Source: Paenibacillus mesophilus
Lineage (GTDB): Bacteria > Bacillota > Bacilli > Paenibacillales > NBRC-103111
Direction of reading: 5' to 3'
NCBI RefSeq assembly: GCF_005938385.1
Contig: NZ_VCRA01000011.1
Coordinates: 62,001 to 126,000, forward strand
DNA: 64,000 nucleotides
Below the pieces are notes generated by a model. It had not been told where the DNA came from and did no database searches. It saw only the letters and a list, made by a program, of their open reading frames with translations. Of this stretch, positions 8,822 to 17,161 are shown piece by piece. Position 1 is the stretch's first letter. Each line of letters starts with the position of its first letter. The position numbers and the translations under genes were made by a program.

Positions 8822-9811
8822 ATGTCTAATGCATTTGAAGGCGCTTACCAAGGGGAAAAGGCGATTTGGCTCCGCCATGGGGCATACGAGGCGGCGATTG
8901 TCCCGGACATCGGCGGCAATTTGGTCGCGTTTCGCGACACGGAGAAAGGATTCCGGTTTTTGCGCGAACCGGAAGCGGATGGGATGGAAGCGTTCAAACA
9001 GCGGCCGATGGTCCACGGCATCCCGGTGTTGTTTCCCCCGAACCGTTATGAGGACGGGAAGTTTCCATGGAACGGAACTACATACCGGCTGCCTGTCAGC
9101 GAACCGGCCAGAGGCAATCATATACACGGATTTTTCTTCGATATTCCTTGGCAGGTCGACGATTTCGGCTCGGACGAGCTGTCGAGCTACGTCGTCGTGG
9201 CTCAGCGCGTGGACGAGTCGCATCCCGCGTATGCGTCGTTTCCGCACCGGTTCACGATCAAGATCCGGTATTCGCTCAGCCGTGAAGGATTGAAGCAGGA
9301 AGTGGGCGTGCGCAACGACGGAGGCGAGCCGATGCCTTGTGCGATCGGCTTCCATACGACGCTCAATGCGCCTTTTGCGCCGGGAAGCTCTCCGGCGGAC
9401 TGCGTGCTCCGGATGACGATCGGCGAGCGGGTTGAAATGAACGAACGGATGCTCCCGACCGGAACTTACTTGCCTCTTGACGCCGACGAGCGGCGCATGA
9501 AGGAAGAAGGGAAGACGCCTTATTTCGCCAGAATGGACAACCATTATACGGCGGTGCCGCAGGGCGGCCGCAACGCGATGGAGTTGACCGACACCCGCTT
9601 GAACGTCAAGCTCGTATACGATGCGGGCACGGCATACCGGTTCTGGATGATCTACAACGCCGACGCGGCCAGCGGCTTCTTCTGTCCGGAACCGCAAACC
9701 AATATGGTCAACGCGCCGAACGCTCCTTTCCCGTCCGAGGAAACGGGAATTGTGACGCTTGCTCCGGGAGAAGTGTGGCAGGAAACGAGCAAAATGTACT
9801 GCGAAGGTTGA
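8822..9811 (+). CDS. Aldose 1-epimerase (galactose mutarotase family)
   Basis: This 329-residue cytoplasmic beta-sandwich enzyme interconverts alpha and beta anomers of hexoses. Family features are FPPNRYEDGKF, the catalytic-type histidines in NHIHGFFFDIPW and GFHTTLNAPF, and the C-terminal CPEPQTNMVNAPN, whose Glu is expected to act as general base. The ribosome site is AAAGGAGA. A -10-like TATAAT lies at 8743-8748 with a weak -35. It is a single-gene unit, flanked by the pfkA terminator and its own terminator. The specific sugar is not readable. Confidence 0.9.
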   Translation: MSNAFEGAYQGEKAIWLRHGAYEAAIVPDIGGNLVAFRDTEKGFRFLREPEADGMEAFKQRPMVHGIPVLFPPNRYEDGKFPWNGTTYRLPVSEPARGNHIHGFFFDIPWQVDDFGSDELSSYVVVAQRVDESHPAYASFPHRFTIKIRYSLSREGLKQEVGVRNDGGEPMPCAIGFHTTLNAPFAPGSSPADCVLRMTIGERVEMNERMLPTGTYLPLDADERRMKEEGKTPYFARMDNHYTAVPQGGRNAMELTDTRLNVKLVYDAGTAYRFWMIYNADAASGFFCPEPQTNMVNAPNAPFPSEETGIVTLAPGEVWQETSKMYCEG

Positions 9812-9828
9812 CGGAGGCCGTTGCAAAG

Positions 9829-9870
9829 AGCCCGGGATGCTCAAGATTGAGCCGCCCCGGGCTTTCTTAT
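9829..9870. terminator. Bidirectional terminator between aldose epimerase and BCP genes
   Basis: An AGCCCGGG/CCCGGGCT stem (9829-9836 with 9856-9863) lies between convergent genes. T-runs flank the downstream side on the plus strand. Confidence 0.75.
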
Positions 9871-9886
9871 TCGTTTAATGCGGCGA

Positions 9887-10333
9887 CTACGGCGTACGAG
9901 TTCTCAGTATCACTTCGATCAATACTTCCGACGGTGGATTGCCCTTATAAGCGTACGCGATGCGTCCCTGCTTGTCGATGACGTATACAATCCGCTGCTG
10001 CAGAAAAAGTCCGAGTATTTTGCCGACATCGTACAGCTTCCGGATACGCTCGTCCTTGTCGACCGCGATCGGGAAATCCAGACCGTGACGCTCCGCGAAC
10101 TTCAAGTGGTCCTTCATCGTGGCCGGATTGATTCCGATGACGACGGCGCCGAGCGCGTCGTATTCCTTCTTCTTGTCTCTGACGGCGCATAACTGGGCCG
10201 TACAGCCGGGCGTATCGTCCATCGGGTAAAATATGAGCACGATCGGCTGCTTGCCGAGCCAGTCCTGAAGCCGGATCGGGCCTTCCGTACTGTCCGCTTC
10301 GAAGAGCGGTGCTGGATCGCCGATTTTCAACAT
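9887..10333 (-). CDS. Peroxiredoxin, BCP type
   Basis: A 148-residue thiol peroxidase of the AhpC/TSA (BCP) subfamily that reduces hydrogen peroxide and organic hydroperoxides. The signature is YPMDDTPGCTAQLCAVRD: the first Cys is the peroxidatic residue and the second, five residues on, matches the resolving Cys of atypical 2-Cys BCP proteins. Start ATG 10333 has GGAGG nine bases upstream; longer in-frame extensions upstream lack a ribosome site. It is a single gene. Confidence 0.92.
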   Translation of the reverse strand: MLKIGDPAPLFEADSTEGPIRLQDWLGKQPIVLIFYPMDDTPGCTAQLCAVRDKKKEYDALGAVVIGINPATMKDHLKFAERHGLDFPIAVDKDERIRKLYDVGKILGLFLQQRIVYVIDKQGRIAYAYKGNPPSEVLIEVILRTRTP

Positions 10334-10514
10334 GCAATTGTGCCTCCGATCTGCATCAGGCTTATGACCTATCTTTATTATACTACCAGCGTGCGGGCTT
10401 AAGCCAATCTGACGGGCCGCGGGAGGGGAAAAGAAGTGGACACGGCTTTCGGAACAGGGTAGAGTCAATAACGGAAACGGTTCGCAAGCATTTATCGTTA
10501 GGAGGAAGAAGCCT

Positions 10515-10727
10515 ATGTTTTTGTTCAAGCTCGAAATCGAACTGGAAGACCAAACCGTTTATTTGGTCACGGCCGCAGAGTCGGAGGAGCAAGCGTTCGA
10601 CGGCGTAGAGGCGCATCTTGTCCGTTACTTTGTCGGCAATCCGGCCATTAAAGATTGCGCTATCGTAGAGAAGAAGCGTCTGGAAAAAGGGGCGGGGTAC
10701 GTCATCGAAACGGGCAGCCGTCCATGA
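10515..10727 (+). CDS. DUF3906 family small protein
   Basis: A 70-residue acidic protein with no membrane segment. The pattern LFKLEIELEDQTVYLVTAAESEEQAF followed by the C-terminal VEKKRLEKGAGYVIET matches the small DUF3906 family of Bacillales, whose function is unknown. A strong TAGGAGGAAG ribosome site precedes the ATG. It is divergent from the BCP gene and upstream of the FMN reductase, which has its own promoter. Confidence 0.72.
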   Translation: MFLFKLEIELEDQTVYLVTAAESEEQAFDGVEAHLVRYFVGNPAIKDCAIVEKKRLEKGAGYVIETGSRP

Positions 10728-10746
10728 ACTTTGCATTCACATTCGA

Positions 10747-10775
10747 TTGACTTCCATAATATAATTAACTAAAAT
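10747..10775 (+). promoter_or_regulatory. Sigma-A-type promoter of the FMN reductase gene
   Basis: TTGACT (10747-10752) and TAAAAT (10770-10775) are separated by 17 bp, about 30 bp before the start codon. Confidence 0.6.
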
Positions 10776-10803
10776 GTATCTTAATTATGGGAGAGGGGAA
10801 TCG

Positions 10804-11346
10804 ATGATGAACGTTGCCATTATTGCCGGAAGCAACAAGCAAGCGTCCACGAGTACGAAGCTTTGCCGATATATTGAGAAGCTGCTGATCGAGAGGGAAT
10901 GCGGCGTAACGCTGTTCGACCTACATAAACGCCCTGTTCCGTTATTCGCTCCCGACAACCGCAATCCGCCCGACGACAACCTGGCGGCGCTCAAGGCAAC
11001 GATGCTGCGGGCCGATGCGATCGTATTAAGCACCCCTGACTACCACGGTTCCATATCCGGAGTGCTTAAAAACGCGATCGACCATCTCGGCTTCGATCAT
11101 TTCGACGGCAAGGTCGTGTTAGCGGTTTGCTCGACCGGCGGCGCCGTAGGCATTAGTCCGCTGCAGCAAATCCAGGTCATGGTGCGCGCCGTTCACGGCA
11201 TCAATTGTCCGGAATGGATTTCGATCGGGGGAGAGAACCGGCAGTTCGATGCCGATGGGGATCCCGTCGTCGTGCAGGTGAAGGAACGGACAACCCGGGC
11301 CGTCAACTATTTTCTGAAAATGGCTCATTCGCTCCGCAAATCATAA
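10804..11346 (+). CDS. NAD(P)H-dependent FMN reductase family flavoprotein
   Basis: A 180-residue flavodoxin-like protein of the SsuE/YieF-type NADPH-dependent FMN reductase family. The N-terminal strand and phosphate-binding loop (NVAIIAGSNKQASTS) and the second flavin loop (STPDYHGSISGVLKNAIDHLG) are both typical. Such enzymes reduce free flavin, quinones or azo compounds. The start is ATG 10804 or 10807, behind GGGAGAGGGG. The single-gene unit has its own promoter and ends at a strong terminator. Confidence 0.88.
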   Translation: MMNVAIIAGSNKQASTSTKLCRYIEKLLIERECGVTLFDLHKRPVPLFAPDNRNPPDDNLAALKATMLRADAIVLSTPDYHGSISGVLKNAIDHLGFDHFDGKVVLAVCSTGGAVGISPLQQIQVMVRAVHGINCPEWISIGGENRQFDADGDPVVVQVKERTTRAVNYFLKMAHSLRKS

Positions 11347-11354
11347 AGCAGGCA

Positions 11355-11394
11355 AAGCCGCTTCCAAGCCCGTGGGCACGGAAGCGGCTTTTGT
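11355..11394 (+). terminator. Terminator after the FMN reductase gene
   Basis: A perfect 11-bp stem, AAGCCGCTTCC with GGAAGCGGCTT (11355-11365 with 11380-11390), is followed by TTTT. Confidence 0.85.
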
Positions 11395-11415
11395 ATAATG
11401 ACGTTTCGAGATCCG

Positions 11416-12003
11416 TCACGGTTTTTTGCCACGGAATTCCTTGTAGAACAAAAACGCTCCGGCAATCAGCAAGGCGGCTCCCCCGACAGCGGCATTTACC
11501 GTAAACAGGCCGTCCCACCAGCCGCCGAAGGCGGACAGCGAGCAGAAGAACACGACCGCGCCGATAAAGCCGAGCAGCAGGCTGCCTCCGTTCGCGTTCG
11601 GATAAGTAATGGGGCCCTGGAACGCGTAACCGTGGCGGATCGCCCGATTGACCGCGTCGGTCTGGTGCACCGCATCAAACACGTTGTAGAAGTAAAGCAC
11701 TGGGATTAGCAGCGACAGCAGCGTCACGGGCAGCACATTGAACTCCACCGGTCCTTCGGCGAAAAACACGATCGACACAATGTTGAGCACGAGCAACAGC
11801 ATGATCGACATGCCCCGAACGACGGCACCCAAATACATTTGCCCGGTACCGGGAATCATCATGGACAACACCGTTGCAATAAATTTGCTCTTCAGCGGCA
11901 GCTTCTCTTCCGGATACGCCATCATCGGTCCCGGATGTTCGCGTCCGTAAGGCGCCGCATGGGGATGATGCGGTGTTCGCACGTCGAAAAAATTGTCTTT
12001 CAT
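11416..12003 (-). CDS. Small multi-spanning membrane protein, TM2-like
   Basis: A 195-residue protein with a His/Pro-rich soluble N-terminus (about 35 residues) followed by four or five hydrophobic segments. The LSMMIPGTGQMYLGAVVRGMSIMLL stretch resembles the start of TM2-type domains, in which a Pro-Gly-x-Gly turn precedes a conserved helix pair. A GAAGG-type site precedes the ATG. Function is unknown; no linked gene suggests one. Confidence 0.7.
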   Translation of the reverse strand: MKDNFFDVRTPHHPHAAPYGREHPGPMMAYPEEKLPLKSKFIATVLSMMIPGTGQMYLGAVVRGMSIMLLLVLNIVSIVFFAEGPVEFNVLPVTLLSLLIPVLYFYNVFDAVHQTDAVNRAIRHGYAFQGPITYPNANGGSLLLGFIGAVVFFCSLSAFGGWWDGLFTVNAAVGGAALLIAGAFLFYKEFRGKKP

Positions 12004-12154
12004 AAGCGGACCTTCTTTCCGTCGATTCGTATAGCTACAGCTTACCCTTAACGTGATACGGGCGAAAACAGACCGGGGACGGTATTCCTACTAGCCTAAA
12101 GTCGGGTGTGCCGGGAAATGGCCCCGGCCAGGCCTATCGTAGATTCCGAGAATT

Positions 12155-12190
12155 AAAAAAGCGCCGCTTCAATGAAGAAGGGCGCCTTTC
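12155..12190 (-). terminator. Terminator embedded in the 3' end of the small minus-strand gene
   Basis: On the minus strand GGCGCC...GGCGC pairs around CTTC/GAAG and is followed by six T. The stop codon of the 62-residue gene (12169-12171) lies inside the hairpin, so the last sense codons form the 5' arm. Confidence 0.75.
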
Positions 12191-12357
12191 GAATATTCGG
12201 AAATGCTGTACTTGACGATATCCAAAGCGTCTTCCGCCTCGAGCGCTTCAAGCCCGTATTTCAGGACGATGTCGATGTCGAGCTCGGAAGATTTCAAGCA
12301 AGGGTACATGTCTGGCGTTAATTTCATGACAATCCTGGATAATTTGACCGTTTCCAT
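12169..12357 (-). CDS. Small hypothetical protein, 62 aa
   Basis: A short acidic protein (METVKLSRIVMKLTPDMYPC...) with no membrane segment, predicted to be mostly helical. The central segment SSELDIDIVLKYGLEALEAEDALDIV resembles a short amphipathic dimerisation helix. ATG 12357 is preserved by AAGGTG six bases upstream; an in-frame ATG two codons earlier (12363) overlaps that site. A terminator overlapping its 3' end supports it as a real transcription unit. Family not recognised. Confidence 0.65.
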   Translation of the reverse strand: METVKLSRIVMKLTPDMYPCLKSSELDIDIVLKYGLEALEAEDALDIVKYSISEYSKGALLH

Positions 12358-12560
12358 AAGCATCACCTTTCCGCGTTTTTTTTGAATCAATCTTGCGACG
12401 ATCGTACAAAAAAAAACGAAAAGATCTGAAGTTGTCAAGCCGTTTAAACCAGAACCTATGAAATTACAAGTCCATTATATCACAAGTTCATCCCATTGTA
12501 TGCGGTTTACAACGATTTCCATCGCCCATTATTTTCAATCCGAAACGGGTAACGGTTCTT

Positions 12561-13388
12561 TCATACCAGCTTGCGGAATTCCCCGATTACTTCCACAGTC
12601 TCGACGATATTGACGAACGCCCGCGGATCGGTTTCCTTGACGATTTTACGCAGCTCCGCGAGCTCGTATCGGGTCGTCACCGTCATGAGCATGTCGTGGG
12701 GAAGATGGCTGTAGGCGCCTTCGGTTTTGATGAGCGTGACGCCCCGGGGAAGCTTGAGCAGCCTGTCGATCATCCGGTCTCTGCAGCCGGTTACGATAAA
12801 TGCGGTCACTTTCACGTGGCGGATATGGATCGTGTCCACTACTTTGCCGGCTATGAAAATCGACAGCATCGACCGCAGCGCCGGATCCCAGCCGAGCACG
12901 AGGCCAAGCGCCAATACGACGGCGCCGTTCAGGGCGAACAGCAGCATGCCGAGCGGAAAGTCACGCCTGCGTGTCAAGATGGAGCCGACGATGTCGAGTC
13001 CACCCGACGAGCCTCCGGTCCGCAGCGATATCCCGGAGCCTAAACCGATCAGCACGCCTCCGAATACAGCGCCTATGATCGGGTCGGTATTGAGTGATTG
13101 ATCGGGTACGAGCTGCATAAACCAGGTCGTGAGCAATACCGACAAGATACTGAGCCAGACGAAGCGGCGTCCGATAACGACCCATCCCCATATCAATACG
13201 GGCAAATTGATCAGGAAATAAAGCAGCCCGATGTTCCAGCCGGTAAAATAACCGATCATCATCGATATGCCGGACAAGCCGCCGCTCAGCAGCTGATGCG
13301 GAATCAAGAATAGGTTGAAGCCCACGGCGATCAGCATCGCGGCGAGCGCTATACGGAGCAAGTCGAATATATCGCGAAATCGGATCAT
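12561..13388 (-). CDS. YitT family membrane protein (DUF161/DUF2179)
   Basis: A 275-residue protein with five N-terminal hydrophobic segments (FNLFLIPHQLLSGGLSGISMM and SLRTGGSSGGLDIVGSILTRR are YitT signatures) and a C-terminal cytoplasmic DUF2179 domain of about 80 residues (VTAFIVTGCRDRMIDRLLKLPRGVTLIKTEGAYS). The biochemical role of the family is not established; transport is often proposed. Start ATG 13388 has GGAGGG at good spacing. It is a single gene between two terminator-like structures. Confidence 0.9.
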   Translation of the reverse strand: MIRFRDIFDLLRIALAAMLIAVGFNLFLIPHQLLSGGLSGISMMIGYFTGWNIGLLYFLINLPVLIWGWVVIGRRFVWLSILSVLLTTWFMQLVPDQSLNTDPIIGAVFGGVLIGLGSGISLRTGGSSGGLDIVGSILTRRRDFPLGMLLFALNGAVVLALGLVLGWDPALRSMLSIFIAGKVVDTIHIRHVKVTAFIVTGCRDRMIDRLLKLPRGVTLIKTEGAYSHLPHDMLMTVTTRYELAELRKIVKETDPRAFVNIVETVEVIGEFRKLV

Positions 13389-13445
13389 GATCGTCCCTCC
13401 AATGCTATCATTATTCCCCAAAATGTCAGCTGTTAAGGACGACGA

Positions 13446-13481
13446 CAAAAAAACAGCCTCAGGATGGACCCGGGGCTGCCG
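13446..13481 (-). terminator. Terminator after the DUF4247 gene
   Basis: On the minus strand CAGCC (13474-13478) pairs with GGCTG (13454-13458), followed by seven T. Confidence 0.6.
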
Positions 13482-13493
13482 TTATGATGCCGA

Positions 13494-14357
13494 TTATCGT
13501 TTCTTGCCGACGCTGCTCTTCGAGCTGAAGCTCCCCGTCCGGTTGGACGTAGTCGGTTTGCTCGTCGATTTGGTCGACGGAGAGGAGCCGTCGTTTTTGC
13601 GGACGCTGCCGGAGCTGGTGGACGACCAGCTTCCGGTGCTCGAGCTGCTCGATTTGCTCGAACTGCTTGAACTGCTTGAACTGGAGCCGCTTGAGCCAGT
13701 ACTGCTCGAGCCAGTGCTTCCTTTAGCCGCCGAAGAGCTGCTGGAACCGGAGCTTCCCGTAGCCGGAGTAGAGCTGCCGGCAGGCGTGGAGCCTTTGGAC
13801 GTAAACGAACCGGTGCGATCGCTGGTAGTCGGTTTTTTGTCGTCGTTTGATGAAGCGGATGAGGACGAGGTCGTGCTTTTGGCCGGAACGGAAGTCGAAT
13901 AGCCTTTATACGGCGTTGAATATTTTTTGTAACTGGAATCGTACCAGCTATTGCCGAAAATCGACTGGATCAGAGAAGCCGCGATATAACCTTCGAGAAA
14001 GGACGAATCGTAATTTTGCTTGGCATACTCGATCGTGTCGATTTCGATTAATGTATTGCTCGGATTATCCGGACTTTTCTGCAGGTTGACGACCCGGTTG
14101 TCGTATAGCAGAAACATTTGGTCCGGGTCTTCCTTGCTCATTTCCGCCGGTTTATCCTGGTCGGATAATTCTTTAGCAACCTCGGGAACGGTCTTGCCTT
14201 CCGCTTCGTATACTTTGGCCGCCGATTTCCCTTTGCCGGCCATATCGACGAGCGGGTACGTATCTTTGACGTAGTTGGCCGCGTTCGCGCAACCGGACAA
14301 AAGGGCGACGACGAGCAGCATGGTGACCCACGTCGTCCAGCGGTACCAACGCTTCAT
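13494..14357 (-). CDS. DUF4247 lipoprotein with a Ser/Gly-rich tail
   Basis: A 287-residue putative lipoprotein. The N-terminus has a Lys/Arg patch, a hydrophobic core and the lipobox LLSGC, so it should be membrane-anchored outside the cell. Residues 30-150 form the DUF4247 domain (DTIEYAKQNYDSSFLEGYIAASLIQSIFGNSWYD). The last 120 residues are low-complexity Ser/Gly/Thr with two near-identical SNRTGSF/SDRTGSF islands. Start ATG 14357 follows GGGGTGA. It is 16 bp downstream of the DUF4178 gene, a known neighbour of DUF4247, so the two are co-transcribed. Function is unknown. Confidence 0.85.
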   Translation of the reverse strand: MKRWYRWTTWVTMLLVVALLSGCANAANYVKDTYPLVDMAGKGKSAAKVYEAEGKTVPEVAKELSDQDKPAEMSKEDPDQMFLLYDNRVVNLQKSPDNPSNTLIEIDTIEYAKQNYDSSFLEGYIAASLIQSIFGNSWYDSSYKKYSTPYKGYSTSVPAKSTTSSSSASSNDDKKPTTSDRTGSFTSKGSTPAGSSTPATGSSGSSSSSAAKGSTGSSSTGSSGSSSSSSSSSSKSSSSSTGSWSSTSSGSVRKNDGSSPSTKSTSKPTTSNRTGSFSSKSSVGKKR

Positions 14358-14373
14358 GTTCAATCACCCCGCA

Positions 14374-14913
14374 TTATTTTTTGGATTTCATAATCTTTAC
14401 TTCGCCGGAGGGGATGCGTGTTCCTACCATGCCGACAAAATTGCCGTCCTGCCATTGCAGGAAGAAATGCTCGTTCTCATCGGCAAAATATCGCCACACC
14501 ATAACTTCGTCGTTGCTGCGAAAATCGGTGTTTCCTTGCGTCTGCGTTCTGTCCGTACGCTGATGCTCGAGCGTATAGGTAGTTTCGCCGTCCAGCTCCA
14601 GCCTGGTGGGCACATCGTTCGGATCGTCGAGGCCGCCTTCCAGAAAACGGCACATAAAGCAATCGTAGCTCCGTCCTTTTTCCACAATCAGACAGTGAAT
14701 GTCTCGGCCGCTTTGCAAATAATAAGCATATCGGTGAGGCGCGAAACCTCTGTCGGAGTAAGTGACTTTGCCGGAGATGACGTATTCCTCCAAATCGACG
14801 TTCATGATGTCGCCGACGGAAGCGCCTTCCAGCGGCGGTATCGTCGACTGGGGAGCAGGTTGCGGTTCTTTATGACTGCGGAATATGTTGACGATTCGTT
14901 TCATAATGGACAT
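14374..14913 (-). CDS. DUF4178 domain protein
   Basis: A 179-residue soluble protein. After a short basic N-terminus, residues 28-175 form a DUF4178-type beta domain (GASVGDIMNVDLEEYVISGKVTY, then YYLQSGRDIHCLIVEKGRSYDCFMCRFLEGG). The ribosome site AAAGGAG lies 10 bases before the ATG. It is the first gene of an operon with the DUF4247 lipoprotein. In other Bacillales these families occur with polyamine-synthase-like and PspA-like genes; none is present here. Function is unknown. Confidence 0.82.
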   Translation of the reverse strand: MSIMKRIVNIFRSHKEPQPAPQSTIPPLEGASVGDIMNVDLEEYVISGKVTYSDRGFAPHRYAYYLQSGRDIHCLIVEKGRSYDCFMCRFLEGGLDDPNDVPTRLELDGETTYTLEHQRTDRTQTQGNTDFRSNDEVMVWRYFADENEHFFLQWQDGNFVGMVGTRIPSGEVKIMKSKK

Positions 14914-15069
14914 GGGGGTTCGCTCCTTTAGCTGCGATCGTTTCTTCGCGACGGTCGCTGTTCACTAAGATGTTATACGGCGCTGACGACAATAGGTTTC
15001 GCGCTGGAAAAACAATTCTCGACAAACGCCAAACGTCTCCGCTAAAAAACTGGAAATGAGGTCTTGAAC

Positions 15070-15406
15070 TATGATATGATATACAAGATATTCTTAAGTT
15101 CGGCTGCGAATGGCATGAGTTGGCGATGGTACCCAAACTCACACCTTTTCTTGAACCATAAAGAAAGTTTAAGATCCGCAACGCTTTCTTTAACCAAGAA
15201 AAACTATATCTAAATCCGCGCTCGCTCATCTGTTTGAGTGGACGTCGATTTACGTTTTTCTTTTAACGAGATCGGATCCGCAAATGATCCCCGTATGAAA
15301 CGGGTTTAAGGAAAGAGATACTAAACCATCGGATAGAAAAGTCGCGCTTAAGGGTAAATCACACATTAAGGGATCCAGATACCCTAAGTAAAAGGAGTAG
15401 AAACAT
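15070..15406 (+). promoter_or_regulatory. Long structured leader of the RNA helicase gene
   Basis: There are about 320 bases between promoter-like elements (TTGAAC at 15064 and TATGAT at 15075) and the helicase start, with no ORF. Visible hairpins are TGAGTTGG with CCAAACTCA near 15116-15142, CCCGT with ACGGG near 15291-15303, and AGGGTA with TACCCT near 15351-15386. The last stem is about 10 bases before the GGAG site. Long 5' leaders are common for cold-induced DEAD-box helicase mRNAs. No known riboswitch was recognised. Confidence 0.5.
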
Positions 15407-16996
15407 TTGAAATTATTCAGCGAGTTCGGCTTGGACTCGAAAGTAGTCCGGGCTATTACGGAAATGGGATTCGAGGAATCGACGCCGATCCAGGAAAAAA
15501 CGATACCGCTCGCCCTCGAGGGTAAAGACTTGATCGGTCAGGCGCAGACCGGTACGGGGAAAACGGCGGCATTCGGCATTCCGCTCATTAACCGGATTGA
15601 AGTTACGGAAGAACGGATCGTTGCGTTAATCATGTGCCCGACGCGGGAGCTGGCGATTCAAGTCGCGGAAGAAATCGGCAAGCTAGGCCGGTTCAAAGGA
15701 ATCCGTTCGCTGCCGATCTACGGCGGCCAAGATATCGTGAAGCAAATTCGCGCTTTGAAGAAAAAGCCGCAAATCATTATTGGAACGCCGGGACGTCTGC
15801 TCGATCATATCAACCGCAAAACGATCAAGCTCGATCACGTCAATACGGTCGTTCTGGACGAAGCGGACGAAATGCTCGATATGGGCTTCATGGACGATAT
15901 CCAGTCGATCCTGCAGCTCGTTCCGTCCGAGCGCCATACGATGCTGTTCTCGGCTACGATGCCGGAAAACATCAAACGTCTTGCGAAGCAGTTCCTGAAC
16001 GAGCCGGAGCACGTTTCGGTTATTCCGAAGCAAGTAAGCGCGCCGCTCATCGCCCAATCGTATATCGAAGTGCACGAGAAGCAAAAGTTCGAGGCTTTGT
16101 CCCGTCTGCTCGATATGGAATCGCCCGAACTGGCCATCGTCTTCGGCCGTACGAAGCGCCGCGTAGACGAATTGTCCGAGGCGCTGCAGAAGCGCGGTTA
16201 CTCGGCGGAAGGACTGCACGGCGACCTGTCGCAAAACCAACGCGACAACGTCATGCGGAAGTTCCGTGACGGCAGCATCGACGTTCTCGTCGCTACCGAC
16301 GTTGCCGCACGCGGACTCGACGTATCCGGCGTAACGCACGTCATCAACTTCGACTTGCCGCAAGATCCGGAAAGCTACGTTCACCGGATCGGCCGTACCG
16401 GCCGCGCGGGACGCGAAGGCGCAGCCTGGACGTTCGTAACGCCTCGCGAAATCGACCATCTGCACTTCATCGAGCGGGTAACGCGCCACCGCATTCCCCG
16501 CAAACCTTTGCCAAGCATGGCGGAAGCGATCGAAGGCAAGCAGCGCGTGACGGCAGAGCGCGTGCTCGAGATCGTGAATGACGAAGGATTGGTCGAATTC
16601 AAAGGAATCGCGATTCAACTGCTGGAGCAGTACGATTCGGTCCAGCTTCTTGCCGCGGCGCTTAAGCTTCTGACCGGCGACAAGAAGGAAGTGGAAATCG
16701 AGCTCACGCCTGAAGATCCGCTTCGCGCGAAGAAACGCCGTCCAGACGTACGGAGCTCCGGCCGCAAAATGCCGGGCTCGTATGTCCGCGACGGGCAAGG
16801 TCAAGGCGGCGGCGGTTATCGCCGTAGCGGCGACCGTCCTTACTCCTCCGGTTCCGGCGATCGGGGCCGTCGCGACGGCGGCAGCCGTGGCGGCTACGGC
16901 GGACGCGACGATCGCGGCTATCGCGACGGCGACCGCGGCGGACGGAAAACCGACGACCGCAAGCCGAAGAGCAACTCCGAGTTTGTCAATATTTGA
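15407..16996 (+). CDS. cshA: DEAD-box ATP-dependent RNA helicase, CshA type
   Basis: A 529-residue RNA helicase for mRNA turnover, ribosome assembly and cold adaptation. Ordered motifs are the Q motif (TPIQEKT, 26-32), Walker A AQTGTGKT (46-53), [16 protein letters not shown] (151-154), SAT, ARGLDV and HRIGRTGR. Residues 380-440 form a dimerisation-type region as in CshA, and the last 90 residues are an Arg/Gly/Asp-rich tail ([15 protein letters not shown]) typical of RNA-binding extensions. The TTG start follows AAAGGAG; no better upstream start exists. It is monocistronic, with a long leader and a terminator right after the stop. Confidence 0.95.
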   Translation: MKLFSEFGLDSKVVRAITEMGFEESTPIQEKTIPLALEGKDLIGQAQTGTGKTAAFGIPLINRIEVTEERIVALIMCPTRELAIQVAEEIGKLGRFKGIRSLPIYGGQDIVKQIRALKKKPQIIIGTPGRLLDHINRKTIKLDHVNTVVLDEADEMLDMGFMDDIQSILQLVPSERHTMLFSATMPENIKRLAKQFLNEPEHVSVIPKQVSAPLIAQSYIEVHEKQKFEALSRLLDMESPELAIVFGRTKRRVDELSEALQKRGYSAEGLHGDLSQNQRDNVMRKFRDGSIDVLVATDVAARGLDVSGVTHVINFDLPQDPESYVHRIGRTGRAGREGAAWTFVTPREIDHLHFIERVTRHRIPRKPLPSMAEAIEGKQRVTAERVLEIVNDEGLVEFKGIAIQLLEQYDSVQLLAAALKLLTGDKKEVEIELTPEDPLRAKKRRPDVRSSGRKMPGSYVRDGQGQGGGGYRRSGDRPYSSGSGDRGRRDGGSRGGYGGRDDRGYRDGDRGGRKTDDRKPKSNSEFVNI

Positions 16997-17010
16997 TCGA
17001 TAAATAAGAT

Positions 17011-17045
17011 GAGGCCTGCCGGCAGCGGCGGGCCTTTTCTTTTTC
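17011..17045 (+). terminator. Terminator after cshA
   Basis: AGGCCTGCC (17012-17020) pairs imperfectly with GGCGGGCCTT (17027-17036), followed by a T-rich run. Confidence 0.75.
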
Positions 17046-17161
17046 GGCTGCATAGTTTCCTTCCGTGGTACGGAGCGGGGCTCGCTTTTCTTTTGCAGGA
17101 TATAATAGTATATTAGAGGTAAGTTAAAGTCAGACAAGGCTTCTCGGAGGAGGATTTCAGC

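Noticed and set aside
13494-13870. Frameshifted or artefactual Ser/Gly tail of the DUF4247 protein
   Set aside because: The frame stays open with regular codon use and ends in a conserved-looking basic tail; low-complexity tails are common in this family.
15683-17137. 484-codon minus-strand ORF opposite cshA
   Set aside because: It mirrors the codon structure of the helicase gene and has no plausible start or fold; the helicase reading is certain.
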